Below are positions 1 to 7,278 of a stretch of DNA of 64,000 nucleotides, piece after piece (the first letter of the stretch is position 1; each line of letters begins with the position of its first letter). This stretch comes from Bacteroidaceae bacterium. GTDB taxonomy: Bacteria; Bacteroidota; Bacteroidia; Bacteroidales; Bacteroidaceae. Both the position numbers and the translations under genes were made by a program. Below the pieces are notes generated by a model. It was given only the letters and a program-made list of their open reading frames with translations, did not search any database and was not told the origin of the DNA. The stretch lies in assembly GCA_017619585.1 (NCBI GenBank), contig JAFZSA010000024.1:1-64000 (forward strand), read 5' to 3'.

Positions 1-139
1 GAGAATGGTCTATCGTTGCCTCACAATAATGCGATATGTTCTCTTTTATCACATCTATCTACCATTCGGTTATAGGGCCACTCATAAAGTTCGCCCCAAG
101 ATAACCGGCCAACACGCCTTTGAAGTATTGTTCTCCCAT
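1..139 (-). pseudogene. 5' part of a broken duplicate of the 83-aa gene at 6833-7084
   Basis: Read on the minus strand from an ATG at 139, this follows the N-terminus of the 83-aa protein encoded at 6833-7084 almost residue for residue (MGEQYFKGVLAGYLGANFMS...). After the Trp at codon 26 a TAG replaces the CAA present in the intact copy, so the frame is closed. The remainder continues past the left window edge, so its full extent cannot be judged. It is the left member of a direct repeat that brackets the DRT3/FRG module. Function of the parent gene is unknown. Confidence that it is a degenerate copy is high. Confidence 0.8.
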
Positions 140-146
140 ATTAATC
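1..146. repeat. direct repeat, left copy (partner 6946-7091)
   Basis: Positions 1-146 align without gaps to 6946-7091, with about seven mismatches (about 95% identity). The copies lie in the same orientation on either side of the FRG-TPR-FRG/DRT3 block. The left copy starts at the window edge and may extend further left. Confidence 0.9.
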
Positions 147-286
147 ATTCACCATTCGCTCGGCTCTGCCGCTTGGCTCGTCCAAGAACCTTGAACCATG
201 CGCTCGAACTTGTTCGCTTGCCTTATCAAGAACATAAGTGTGCGACCACCTTGAGTTATGGCACATTCAAATTACTCTGGGCCTTG

Positions 287-321
287 AACGGAACTACAGT
301 GAAAGTTGTGGTTCCGTTTTT
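287..321 (+). terminator. hairpin plus T-tract, facing the FRG gene end
   Basis: AACGGAAC at 287-294 pairs with GTTCCGTT at 311-318. The stem continues inward through 295-299/306-310 with wobble pairs, and a run of five T follows at 317-321. The T-tract makes this a plus-strand terminator. It also sits just past the stop of the minus-strand FRG gene at 323, so it may serve both directions. The 140-286 stretch contains no convincing ORF; a short plus-strand transcript ending here is possible but not shown. Confidence 0.55.
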
Positions 322-322
322 A

Positions 323-1423
323 TTACCCCTGCAAATCCTTCAGCGGTATCGTAGTCACTGGATAAATAGGTAGGGTCCTCGCTTCAATATCTGCTTTTCC
401 AAATTCCATCCATTCTTTCCAGTCTGCTGCTAAATCTGCCTCTTCAAAAACAGCGATAGGCGTACTGTCTTCTCTTATCTTCCATCCTTGCTTCTTACAC
501 ACCTCATCCATATAGGCCATATCCCTGTCATAGCAATAATGCTCTAAACACAGTTTGACTGCATCTCTTGTCACTTCATCCGACAACTGTATCTTCCTTG
601 CCAACTTTGAAACTTTGTCTTTCGGGATAAACCGATTCTGTCTATACGACATATCAAACACCACCTTTGAGACCTCAATATCGTGACGGAAGAACACTTT
701 GTCGAAATAAGGGCACTCATTGAAGTTCTCTCTCCACGTCATTCCATAGCCAAATGAAGACTGCTTTGTGGGTCGAGCAAAATACTGATAGCCTATCACT
801 ACGTTCTTGTCAAAGAAATCCTCTGGTAGGTTATCTTTGATATAATCCTTTGAGATATACATTACGCCATAGCCGTCACCATAGTCTCTCCCCACAGGAT
901 AATAGGTATCTGTTTCCCAATCATAACCGGTTGAAGCAAAGAACGCAGCCACCCATTTGCTATTGGTAATATCCAAATAATCTGTTGAAAGTCCGTAATG
1001 TTGAGCCAGGGCCACTGAATTTACCATAGTATTCTGCCCAACCACAATATACACGGGATGCTTTCTCAGAAGCAATACGAATTCACAAACCTTTATCAGT
1101 TTTGCGATCACCTCTTCATCCGTAGGTTCCTCACCTTTATTCTTGCCTCTGAAGATGGTTGCCAAACAAGGCTCGTAATAAGTACTCTGCCCCCTGTAAT
1201 ACCTAAATGGCGACTGTGACATAGGCATCAGATGCACTGCATTTCTATTCTGTCTTTCCGAAACAAAACTATACCGTCCTTCATCCAAATGATCTGGAGA
1301 TGGAACTTGTGTAATGAAAGGACGCACCAATTCATTCTCAATTGCAGAAATCTGCTCTACCACATCCAAGATGGTGGGTAGTGCATCTATTTCTTCGGGG
1401 TTAAACGGGGGATCTTTTCTCAT
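323..1423 (-). CDS. FRG-domain protein (second of the cassette)
   Basis: 366 aa. The FRG domain is recognisable from YYRGQ at residues 75-79, FRG at about 91-93 and the family hallmark QHYGL near 141-145, followed by a D-hydrophobic-T stretch and FFA. The usual QHYGLPTRLLDW reads QHYGLSTDYLDI here. FRG proteins are frequent in defence islands, where they are suspected effectors, but their biochemistry is not settled. The start codon overlaps the stop of the upstream TPR gene as ATGA (1420-1423), so the two are translationally coupled. It is the last gene of the minus-strand run that begins with drt3a. A hairpin follows the stop directly. Family assignment is confident; the role is inferred from context. 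Confidence 0.8.
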   Translation of the reverse strand: MRKDPPFNPEEIDALPTILDVVEQISAIENELVRPFITQVPSPDHLDEGRYSFVSERQNRNAVHLMPMSQSPFRYYRGQSTYYEPCLATIFRGKNKGEEPTDEEVIAKLIKVCEFVLLLRKHPVYIVVGQNTMVNSVALAQHYGLSTDYLDITNSKWVAAFFASTGYDWETDTYYPVGRDYGDGYGVMYISKDYIKDNLPEDFFDKNVVIGYQYFARPTKQSSFGYGMTWRENFNECPYFDKVFFRHDIEVSKVVFDMSYRQNRFIPKDKVSKLARKIQLSDEVTRDAVKLCLEHYCYDRDMAYMDEVCKKQGWKIREDSTPIAVFEEADLAADWKEWMEFGKADIEARTLPIYPVTTIPLKDLQG

Positions 1424-2133
1424 CCTATCTTTTGCTCATCCAATGTCAAAATCAGGTTCTTTGCATCCTCATCGCGTCCCATCTTATATAGAATCTTGGC
1501 ACGTCTGATGGCACATCGCTGAAACAAATCAAAGTTTCTGCTCTCTTTAACGTAACGTTCAGCACGATACACTTCGCTCAATGCTGTTTCAAGCTTACCC
1601 ATCTTTGCAAACATGGCAGAAATATCCAATATAATCATAGCCAGGTCGGTTAGGCAATGCGCCTGCTCTGCCTTTTCTGCCGCCAAGGTCATCAGTTCAA
1701 TCGCTTTTAGATAGTCACCTTCGTTCCCTGCAATCGCCCCCTGTATCTGATAGGGTCTTGATTGCAGTTCGGGTGCCTTTGCTGTAGCAAATGCCTTCTC
1801 TGCATAGTCTTTAGCCTCATTATTCTTCCCTAATTGCAAGTAATATGTACTGATAAGCTCTGCGACAGCAGCCTTGTTATCATCATCTTCAGTACACTCA
1901 TAGCATTGTATCAGATAATTGATACCTTCTTCCATCTTTCCCATTTGGATTAGGCAGTCAGCCAAAAGCCTATATACAGCAGCCTTTACTGGCGCCTGAA
2001 TATCATTCCCAGCCAATTCCCCCTCTGCCCGCTTAAGCAGGTTATAGGCTTCCAACGAACGATATGTCTGAAGATAGAAACCAGCCTTTCCAAGCAGTCC
2101 GTCTATCTCTTTCTCTATTGAATTCAGTTCCAT
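1420..2133 (-). CDS. TPR-like helical repeat protein between two FRG genes
   Basis: 237 aa, soluble, no signal peptide. It is mostly amphipathic helices with tetratricopeptide-like spacing: helix pairs around residues 15-45 (FYLQTYRSLEAYNLL), 55-80 (LADCLIQMGKMEEGINYL), 92-120 (YYLQLGKNNEAKDYAEKA), 130-155 and 170-190 (AMFAKMGKLETALSEVYR). TPR proteins act as protein-interaction scaffolds. It starts 13 nt after the stop of the first FRG gene and ends with an ATGA overlap with the second, so the three form one translation-coupled set. It may hold or inhibit the FRG proteins; that is inference. No enzymatic motif is seen. Confidence 0.7.
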   Translation of the reverse strand: MELNSIEKEIDGLLGKAGFYLQTYRSLEAYNLLKRAEGELAGNDIQAPVKAAVYRLLADCLIQMGKMEEGINYLIQCYECTEDDDNKAAVAELISTYYLQLGKNNEAKDYAEKAFATAKAPELQSRPYQIQGAIAGNEGDYLKAIELMTLAAEKAEQAHCLTDLAMIILDISAMFAKMGKLETALSEVYRAERYVKESRNFDLFQRCAIRRAKILYKMGRDEDAKNLILTLDEQKIG

Positions 2134-2146
2134 TTAGACCTCTTTC

Positions 2147-3463
2147 TTATATTTCTATCCTCCAATCATTTTCCTCCAAATACGGTTTCCCAAACACCGT
2201 CATCATACCAGCATCCATCTTTCGCCATTTTCCATCCATGTAGGGATTATGCTCTTGTGGTCTGGGCAAGCCAGTATAGTTTCTCCATACTGCCCCGTCC
2301 ATTTTTGATGGTTCCGCCATAAACATCAGCATTACCGTCTCTCCCATCTTTTGCAGTGTTAGATAGTCATGTCGATCATGAATGCCAACTATTTGTTCCG
2401 TTCCGTCAGCGTTCTTCTCTGTTCCCTCATGCAGAAACCACGGCTTTCTGACTATTATCTTGGCCATCTCAGTTCCAAGGTGGTCATTCCATTCTTCCAC
2501 AATCTCACGGCGCTCAACCTCCGTGAAGACCACATCTGGCACATTCTTCTCCAAGGTCACGCCTCTTAGTGCAGCCTTAAGTTTCGTCTTCGAATATCCC
2601 TTTGGTCTGTACAGTGCATATGTTTCATCGAAAACATTGCGTGAGAATACCGTTTGCTCTGCGATTGCTTTCGACTTGCTAATCATCCGGTCTTTAATCC
2701 ACAAGACCTCTCCGGCTTTGAATTTTTCGTAATATGCCTTAGATTCTTCTGCCGTATAATTGAATTCAAACATCCAACTCTTAGTGCTTGCCCCCTTCCC
2801 GATTCTCAAACCGTAGCCAAATTGTACGCCTGGTCTAGGGAACGCTTGCAGTCCGATGGGCTTGATGTTTCCGTTCATATACCTGTCAAAGCGTAGTGAG
2901 GGCGAAGGTTCATTATCCAGTATTGGGTCAAACACATAGAGCACTGCCTTCCCGTCCTCACGAAAGTAATCGTAACTATCCGATTTTTGATTGTACTTGC
3001 AGATAGCAAAGAATATAGCCACGTCCAGATTGCTCGTCAGGTCAAGTATCTCCGTTCTTAATCCGTAATGTTGTGCCAGCCCTTCTTCATTCACCACAAA
3101 ATGATGGCGTTTGAAAAAGTGTTCCACTACAGGGTGAGACGCCAATAGCCGCTTGAATACTGTCAACCGCATCCTGTCCGTAAACACCTGCGACTCGTCT
3201 GGCGCTCCTCTGTAGATGGTAGGAATGCACGGAGCCTTCTCCATATTCTGTCCACGATAGAGGAAATGCACCGTACCCACCTCAGGAATCAGGTATTTCT
3301 CCTCCCCGCGTCCCGACTCCACCGCCTGGAATGTTCCGAAGTGCTTTGACAGCAGCTCATAGTTCGCAGGGGTATGTTCATACATGAAATCCCTCGCCTT
3401 AATTGAAGCTGCTATCGAAGCCTTTACTTCCTCTAATGTCATCATACTCCTTATATCCTTCAT
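2147..3463 (-). CDS. FRG-domain protein (first of the cassette)
   Basis: 438 aa from the ATG at 3463. A longer frame from 3499 exists, but its first 12 codons overlap the 3' stem of the predicted DRT3 RNA, so the shorter start is preferred; ATGs at 3448 and 3445, just after AAGGAG, are alternatives. FRG hallmarks are YRGQ near residues 69-72, a second YRG near 84-86, and QHYGL near 131-135, followed by ILDLTSN and AIFFA. The C-terminal 200 residues have no motif I recognise. It lies immediately downstream of the candidate template RNA and 13 nt upstream of the TPR gene. That position suggests it belongs functionally to the reverse-transcriptase module, probably as effector or accessory factor (inference). 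Confidence 0.8.
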   Translation of the reverse strand: MKDIRSMMTLEEVKASIAASIKARDFMYEHTPANYELLSKHFGTFQAVESGRGEEKYLIPEVGTVHFLYRGQNMEKAPCIPTIYRGAPDESQVFTDRMRLTVFKRLLASHPVVEHFFKRHHFVVNEEGLAQHYGLRTEILDLTSNLDVAIFFAICKYNQKSDSYDYFREDGKAVLYVFDPILDNEPSPSLRFDRYMNGNIKPIGLQAFPRPGVQFGYGLRIGKGASTKSWMFEFNYTAEESKAYYEKFKAGEVLWIKDRMISKSKAIAEQTVFSRNVFDETYALYRPKGYSKTKLKAALRGVTLEKNVPDVVFTEVERREIVEEWNDHLGTEMAKIIVRKPWFLHEGTEKNADGTEQIVGIHDRHDYLTLQKMGETVMLMFMAEPSKMDGAVWRNYTGLPRPQEHNPYMDGKWRKMDAGMMTVFGKPYLEENDWRIEI

Positions 3464-3469
3464 AATAAA

Positions 3470-3674
3470 TAGAGAGTCCAACAGACCTCTGGGGGTCATT
3501 AGTGTGTGGAGCGAACTCCTCGGATTGGTTTTGCATCTGCCGCAGCATGGAAAGCTTTTTTGCGCCTCAACGCAATAGGCTTCCGGTGCAGCCCCAGCCC
3601 GTATATTCCTCTGCCTCTTCCGTCATGAGTGAAATTAGCCTTGGACTGTCTCTTCGGGTCTGCCGGGCTCTCTA
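3470..3674 (-). ncRNA. candidate DRT3 template RNA with exposed ACACAC
   Basis: No gene fills the gap between drt3b and the first FRG gene, but the minus-strand RNA has clear structure. A contiguous 12-nt 3' strand (3481-3470) pairs with two 5' segments, AGUCCAA (3647-3641) and UAGAGAG (3674-3668), closing the whole molecule. Inside are GGCU/AGCC, UUGCG/CGCAA, and a GGAG-UUCG-CUCC hairpin at 3519-3508. ACACAC (3507-3502) follows that hairpin at once, and then a GACC/GGUC hairpin (3497-3484) follows. The ACACAC therefore sits in a single-stranded linker between two stems. As I recall, DRT3 systems use an ncRNA with an ACACAC template copied by Drt3a. The exact ends are inferred from the closing stem. 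Confidence 0.75.
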
Positions 3675-3679
3675 AAGTT

Positions 3680-5623
3680 TTATTCGTAAGGTGAATGATA
3701 TTCTTTCTTCTCTAAATATTCTGTCAAGTCGCGGGTCTTGTCCCAGTCAAAGAACCAACGTTTGGGTTTGGCCAGTCCCGCCCTCTTGTTACCCGCCTGC
3801 CCTCTATTGTTAATACCCAGGCACTGCTCAATAATCGTCAGACAGGTAGCCCTGCTTATGTATGGGCATGTGATCACATCAAAGAACAAGCAGGCATTGT
3901 CTGCTTTGCGAAGACACTTAGGTTCCGACAGGCGCGACAACAGCTCCGTTTCTATTCCATTAAGTACAGCAGAATACTCCGCATCATTCTCAATGAGGTA
4001 TAACAGCGTACATAGCTGGAAATAGTTCAGACGCTCATACCCCTCGCCTTTCCCAGTATTCAGCCCAAACAATGAGTCAATTTGACTGACTGGTATCTTG
4101 AATCCGATAAGCCTGTGCAAAGTGATAAGCAGGTTGAGCACTTCCAGATTGGTATTCTCAACTGCAAGATCAGCCTGATAAATATCTATCACGCGTTTTG
4201 CCTCGCGACGTATTCTTGCCGTAAGTTCCTGTTTGGCTTCTGGCTCTGTTGCTGTATCCGACCATCGCACCAGACAATCCAAAATGGAGCACAAGCGGTA
4301 TGAAGCCGTAGTGTGCATATCCAGAGAGAAAAGGAAGAATGCAATGTCTGCATAGCCTGTCAGCAGATTCTGACTAGGTATCATCATCTTCTTCATTTCC
4401 CTTCTTAGCTGGTTCAGCAAGAGTGTAAGCGAATATTTGTTCAAGTCGCCATAATGCTGCTGGAACTGATGGGCGATAGAGCGGAAATGCTTCACAAAAG
4501 AGGTAAAGAGACTATAGTCGCTCCGTATGGCTGAGGCATAGTGCTTTTCTTCTCCTTCGCCCTCTTTTCTCTTTAGGTGCTTCTCCTTGAACTCCGCCAC
4601 CATCTTGTTCACCTGCCGCTTGGCATCGCTCACACCCGAAGTAAATGGACGGTCAAAATATTCGCGCTTTTTCTCATTGATATCCAGCTTATAGAAAGCA
4701 AGCTGTTCTTTGTAGGCAGAGCAAATATCATCCAATACCTTGCGAGAGTTGGCATAGACGTATGAATCGTCCACATAGCGACGTATCTCATAGTCACGGC
4801 CAAGGGAGTAACCCATCTCTTTCAATTGACGCAGAATGGCCAGGTCAACGGCTTGAAGGATAATCTCTGCGAAGATGCGTGAGATTTCCGGCCCCACAAC
4901 AATGCCATTTGTCTCGTTGTAGTTGGTGTGCTGCATTAACTGGTCAAAGTTCTTTTCAAAGGTGTCTGCATTAATATTATCCTTTGCGATTTCTTTTCCT
5001 TTTACTGCCCACGCAACAGTATGAGTATAAATGTGATAGAAACAGCCAGTGATGTCAAGAGTCATCATGTGACTGAACTTTTGTTCCAATCGCAGGTTAT
5101 CGCCGCTTTCAAAGAACTTATACGCCAAGTCATATTTCTTGTAACTGAAATAGGAACGGTAGCGCTTCTCAATCGAGTTATTGTCCAATTCTATCACCTT
5201 ACCAGCTGCTTCTTCCGGTAGCACTTCGTTATCATCTTCAGCATCTTCCTCTGGTGGAAATACACACTTGGCCTTCTTACTAATATAGCGGATAGAAAAA
5301 GGACTATGAGAGCACAGGTTAATCATATACTCATCATACTTCTCGTAATGATCCACACAATCTAACTGGGTAAGTGGATGTACTAAACTAAGTTTACGGC
5401 TCTTCTCACCACCAACCCTACGGACATTATAGTCAAAAGGGATTGTCCAACGTTCTTTGTTCGTAATAATGTTGTTGAAGACACCCACAAACAGATTATG
5501 AAGGTTATCATCCTGCATATTCTCATAGAATGCCTCGTTGTTGAGTATAAGAGGCAATTCATATGGGAGTACTTCTGTCAGCAGCACCCGGTATTTATTA
5601 TTCAAATCGTTCGCCTGTTTCAT
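3680..5623 (-). CDS. drt3b: DRT3-type reverse transcriptase B (UG8-like)
   Basis: 647 aa from the ATG at 5623, which overlaps the drt3a stop as ATGA; a TTG-started extension to 5632 is less likely. RT motifs are all present. Motif A has Asp about 190 (TLDITGCFYH), motif B is NGIVVGPEISRIFAEI, motif C is YVDD at about 283-286 (RRYVDDSYVY), and motif D is LDINEKKREYF. An acidic insertion (EEDAEDDNE) lies before motif A. A long helical C-terminal region of about 280 residues follows the palm and has no other named domain. Length and pairing with a smaller RT match Drt3b of DRT3 antiphage systems, reported to make one strand of an alternating dinucleotide repeat without a nucleic-acid template. 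The catalytic Asp pair is intact, so it should be active. Confidence 0.85.
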   Translation of the reverse strand: MKQANDLNNKYRVLLTEVLPYELPLILNNEAFYENMQDDNLHNLFVGVFNNIITNKERWTIPFDYNVRRVGGEKSRKLSLVHPLTQLDCVDHYEKYDEYMINLCSHSPFSIRYISKKAKCVFPPEEDAEDDNEVLPEEAAGKVIELDNNSIEKRYRSYFSYKKYDLAYKFFESGDNLRLEQKFSHMMTLDITGCFYHIYTHTVAWAVKGKEIAKDNINADTFEKNFDQLMQHTNYNETNGIVVGPEISRIFAEIILQAVDLAILRQLKEMGYSLGRDYEIRRYVDDSYVYANSRKVLDDICSAYKEQLAFYKLDINEKKREYFDRPFTSGVSDAKRQVNKMVAEFKEKHLKRKEGEGEEKHYASAIRSDYSLFTSFVKHFRSIAHQFQQHYGDLNKYSLTLLLNQLRREMKKMMIPSQNLLTGYADIAFFLFSLDMHTTASYRLCSILDCLVRWSDTATEPEAKQELTARIRREAKRVIDIYQADLAVENTNLEVLNLLITLHRLIGFKIPVSQIDSLFGLNTGKGEGYERLNYFQLCTLLYLIENDAEYSAVLNGIETELLSRLSEPKCLRKADNACLFFDVITCPYISRATCLTIIEQCLGINNRGQAGNKRAGLAKPKRWFFDWDKTRDLTEYLEKKEYHSPYE

Positions 5624-6801
5624 CTCCAGCAATTTGCAATCTTCGCCATTTGGTCGGTGGTGAAGTGATGATTCACATGATGGTAATATCCAAAGTCGAA
5701 AGAATATTTCTCCAAATCCTTCACTTGTGGCTTTGTAAGTGCGATTGCCCCGCCCAATCTACCTGTACGGCAATGCAGCAACCGCTGATAGTAAGCATCA
5801 ATATCTTTCAATGCACTGACATCGTTGGCCATCTTATAGTTGAAGTAGATACCCACTTTAATAGGCAGGAGTGTATGCGGGTTATAAAGTGTGAAATTAC
5901 CCGTCAGGAATTTGACACGCAGTTTCAAAAGGTCAAAGTTGTGATCTTTGGAGTAGCGTACAAATGTCCTTGTCAGACGGGTCTTGATAACTTTCAGTTT
6001 CTTTTGAGCTATGGTCACGCTTAAGCGGTTCCCCATCTTCTTGAAGGTATAACCTAGGTATGTGAACTCTGCACCTGGCTGGCTAGGGTCAAGGCTGTAT
6101 GACTTTTTTTCATTCAACTGCAAACCTATCTTATTCAGTTCCTCGCCAGCATATTTCCACGCAAGTTCCTTGCTTGCCTCACTGCTACAAAAGACAATGA
6201 TATCATCCACAAATCGGGCATAGTAATACACACCCTCAATCTTCTTGAAGTCCAGGTCAAAGTACTTCAAATATAGCTCTGACAGCACAGCACTGATGCC
6301 TAGGCCACGGGGAAGACCTGTTCCTGCAACAATAGCGGGGTCTCTGAAAAGGGACTGCAAAAGCATTAGTGAGTGGTAGCTCAGTCGGGCATCGTCTACC
6401 AACTTTGTCAGAATACGCTGACGGTCTATGGACTCATAGAAGTGACGAACATCCAAGCGTACTATCCGCATCTCTACATTTTCCGCAAGCAGCAGTTTCA
6501 TCTGCTTTACAATGGTATTGCGGTCTGTCTGTTGCACTGCGTAAATGCGCTTGATGTTCTTGTGCAGTTTGCGAAGAACAAGGTTTTGGCATAGATATGC
6601 CATAGTTCTCTTGCCTTGACCGTTAAGATACAAGTCCCAGTATTGCTTAATCTGGAAATTGTAAGTCCCTTCTGCTATTGTATTACCCAATTCAGCCCCA
6701 ATAGCCTCTATCAACTCCTCTTTCTGCAAGCCGGAGTTGCGCCGCTCTGCCTGAGTAGCACAACGGTATAGTTCTGTTGGTGTAAATGATTGGGAATACA
6801 T
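5620..6801 (-). CDS. drt3a: DRT3-type reverse transcriptase A (UG3-like)
   Basis: 393 aa. The RT palm has motif A Asp117 (LDVRHFYESID), motif B GLPRGLGISAVLSELYL (about 162-178), motif C FVDD at 197-200 (YYARFVDDIIVF), motif D GLQLNEKKSY and motif E TYLGYTFKK. There is no maturase, integrase or endonuclease domain, so this is not a group II intron or retrotransposon RT. The small size and the ATGA coupling to a 647-aa second RT fit Drt3a. The candidate ACACAC RNA lies downstream of drt3b. The start at 6801 is preceded by a purine-rich stretch. The 83-aa gene ends 31 bp upstream, so the promoter is either in that gene or further upstream; I saw no clear -33/-7 pair. Confidence 0.85.
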   Translation of the reverse strand: MYSQSFTPTELYRCATQAERRNSGLQKEELIEAIGAELGNTIAEGTYNFQIKQYWDLYLNGQGKRTMAYLCQNLVLRKLHKNIKRIYAVQQTDRNTIVKQMKLLLAENVEMRIVRLDVRHFYESIDRQRILTKLVDDARLSYHSLMLLQSLFRDPAIVAGTGLPRGLGISAVLSELYLKYFDLDFKKIEGVYYYARFVDDIIVFCSSEASKELAWKYAGEELNKIGLQLNEKKSYSLDPSQPGAEFTYLGYTFKKMGNRLSVTIAQKKLKVIKTRLTRTFVRYSKDHNFDLLKLRVKFLTGNFTLYNPHTLLPIKVGIYFNYKMANDVSALKDIDAYYQRLLHCRTGRLGGAIALTKPQVKDLEKYSFDFGYYHHVNHHFTTDQMAKIANCWR

Positions 6802-6832
6802 CTTCTTTTCCTTTGAAACTATTCAACCTTTG

Positions 6833-7084
6833 CTAGTACCTCATCCTCCCCATCCCCCTCATCTCATCTTTCACACCTTGGATATAGACTTCCAGACTTT
6901 GTTTCATTTGGCACTTTTGTTCTTCCTTCTCTTGATATGAGAGCGGAGAATGGTCTATCGTTGCCTCACAATAATGCGATATATTCTCTTTTATCACATC
7001 TATTTGCCATTCGGTTATAGGGCCACTCATAAAGTTCGCCCCAAGATAACCAGCTAACACTCCTTTGAAGTATTGTTCTCCCAT
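6833..7084 (-). CDS. small conserved-looking protein of unknown function
   Basis: 83 aa, soluble, with no recognised motif. The first 48 residues or so are duplicated in broken form at the left window edge. The protein is Glu/Lys/Met rich towards the C-terminus and ends in a short Gly-Met-Arg segment. It lies between the end of the capsule locus and drt3a in the same direction, 13 nt after the 58-aa gene and 31 nt before drt3a, so it may be cotranscribed with either. Its duplication on both sides of the DRT3/FRG module suggests the module came in with, or recombined through, this sequence. I do not recognise the family. Confidence 0.55.
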   Translation of the reverse strand: MGEQYFKGVLAGYLGANFMSGPITEWQIDVIKENISHYCEATIDHSPLSYQEKEEQKCQMKQSLEVYIQGVKDEMRGMGRMRY

Positions 7085-7091
7085 ATCAATC
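6946..7091. repeat. direct repeat, right copy (partner 1-146)
   Basis: Gap-free match to 1-146 at about 95% identity. It covers the start codon and first part of the 83-aa gene plus about 7 bp upstream. The two copies enclose about 6.8 kb carrying drt3ab, the RNA and the FRG cassette. Confidence 0.9.
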
Positions 7092-7097
7092 TATCCA

Positions 7098-7274
7098 TTA
7101 ATCTCGAATCATGAAACGTGAATCTTGAAACTTCAGTGCCTGCTCTATTTCATTGAGCGGCACTTTGCCTCCCCACATACGATACACATATTCAGGCGTT
7201 ACGCACCCAAAGTCCATGGAGCACGAGCGAGCTTCGTTATCTATGAACAGCTTTATTCGAGTATTAAGATCCAT
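7098..7274 (-). CDS. small hypothetical protein at the end of the capsule operon
   Basis: 58 aa from the ATG at 7274 (MDLNTRIKLF...). A GTG-started version beginning at 7295 would overlap the upstream gene by 17 nt and is less likely. The chosen ATG is only 4 nt after the stop of the nucleotidyltransferase-fold gene, so the two are probably cotranslated. It contains two Cys (CSMDFGC) and the segment VTPEYVYRMWGGKVPLNEIEQAL, which looks like a small helical fold. No function is recognised; it could be a partner of the nucleotidyltransferase-like protein. Confidence 0.5.
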   Translation of the reverse strand: MDLNTRIKLFIDNEARSCSMDFGCVTPEYVYRMWGGKVPLNEIEQALKFQDSRFMIRD

Positions 7275-7278
7275 AACA

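Noticed and set aside
150..286. tRNA or known small RNA left of the terminator
   Set aside because: No cloverleaf, anticodon or family motif could be made out.
5..373. Plus-strand 122-codon frame at the left edge
   Set aside because: It is antisense to the broken 83-aa gene copy and crosses the terminator hairpin; no start signal or protein character.
2147..3499. Longer start of the first FRG protein at 3499
   Set aside because: Its first codons coincide with the 3' hairpin and closing stem of the candidate RNA; the ATG at 3463 lies just after the stem.
3680..6801. Group II intron or retron interpretation of the RT genes
   Set aside because: There are two adjacent RTs without maturase/endonuclease domains, no intron domain V/VI, and no msr/msd-type inverted repeat; the UG3+UG8 pair with ACACAC RNA fits DRT3 better.
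3680..6801. Diversity-generating retroelement
   Set aside because: No template/variable repeat pair with adenine-specific differences and no accessory or target lectin gene was seen nearby.
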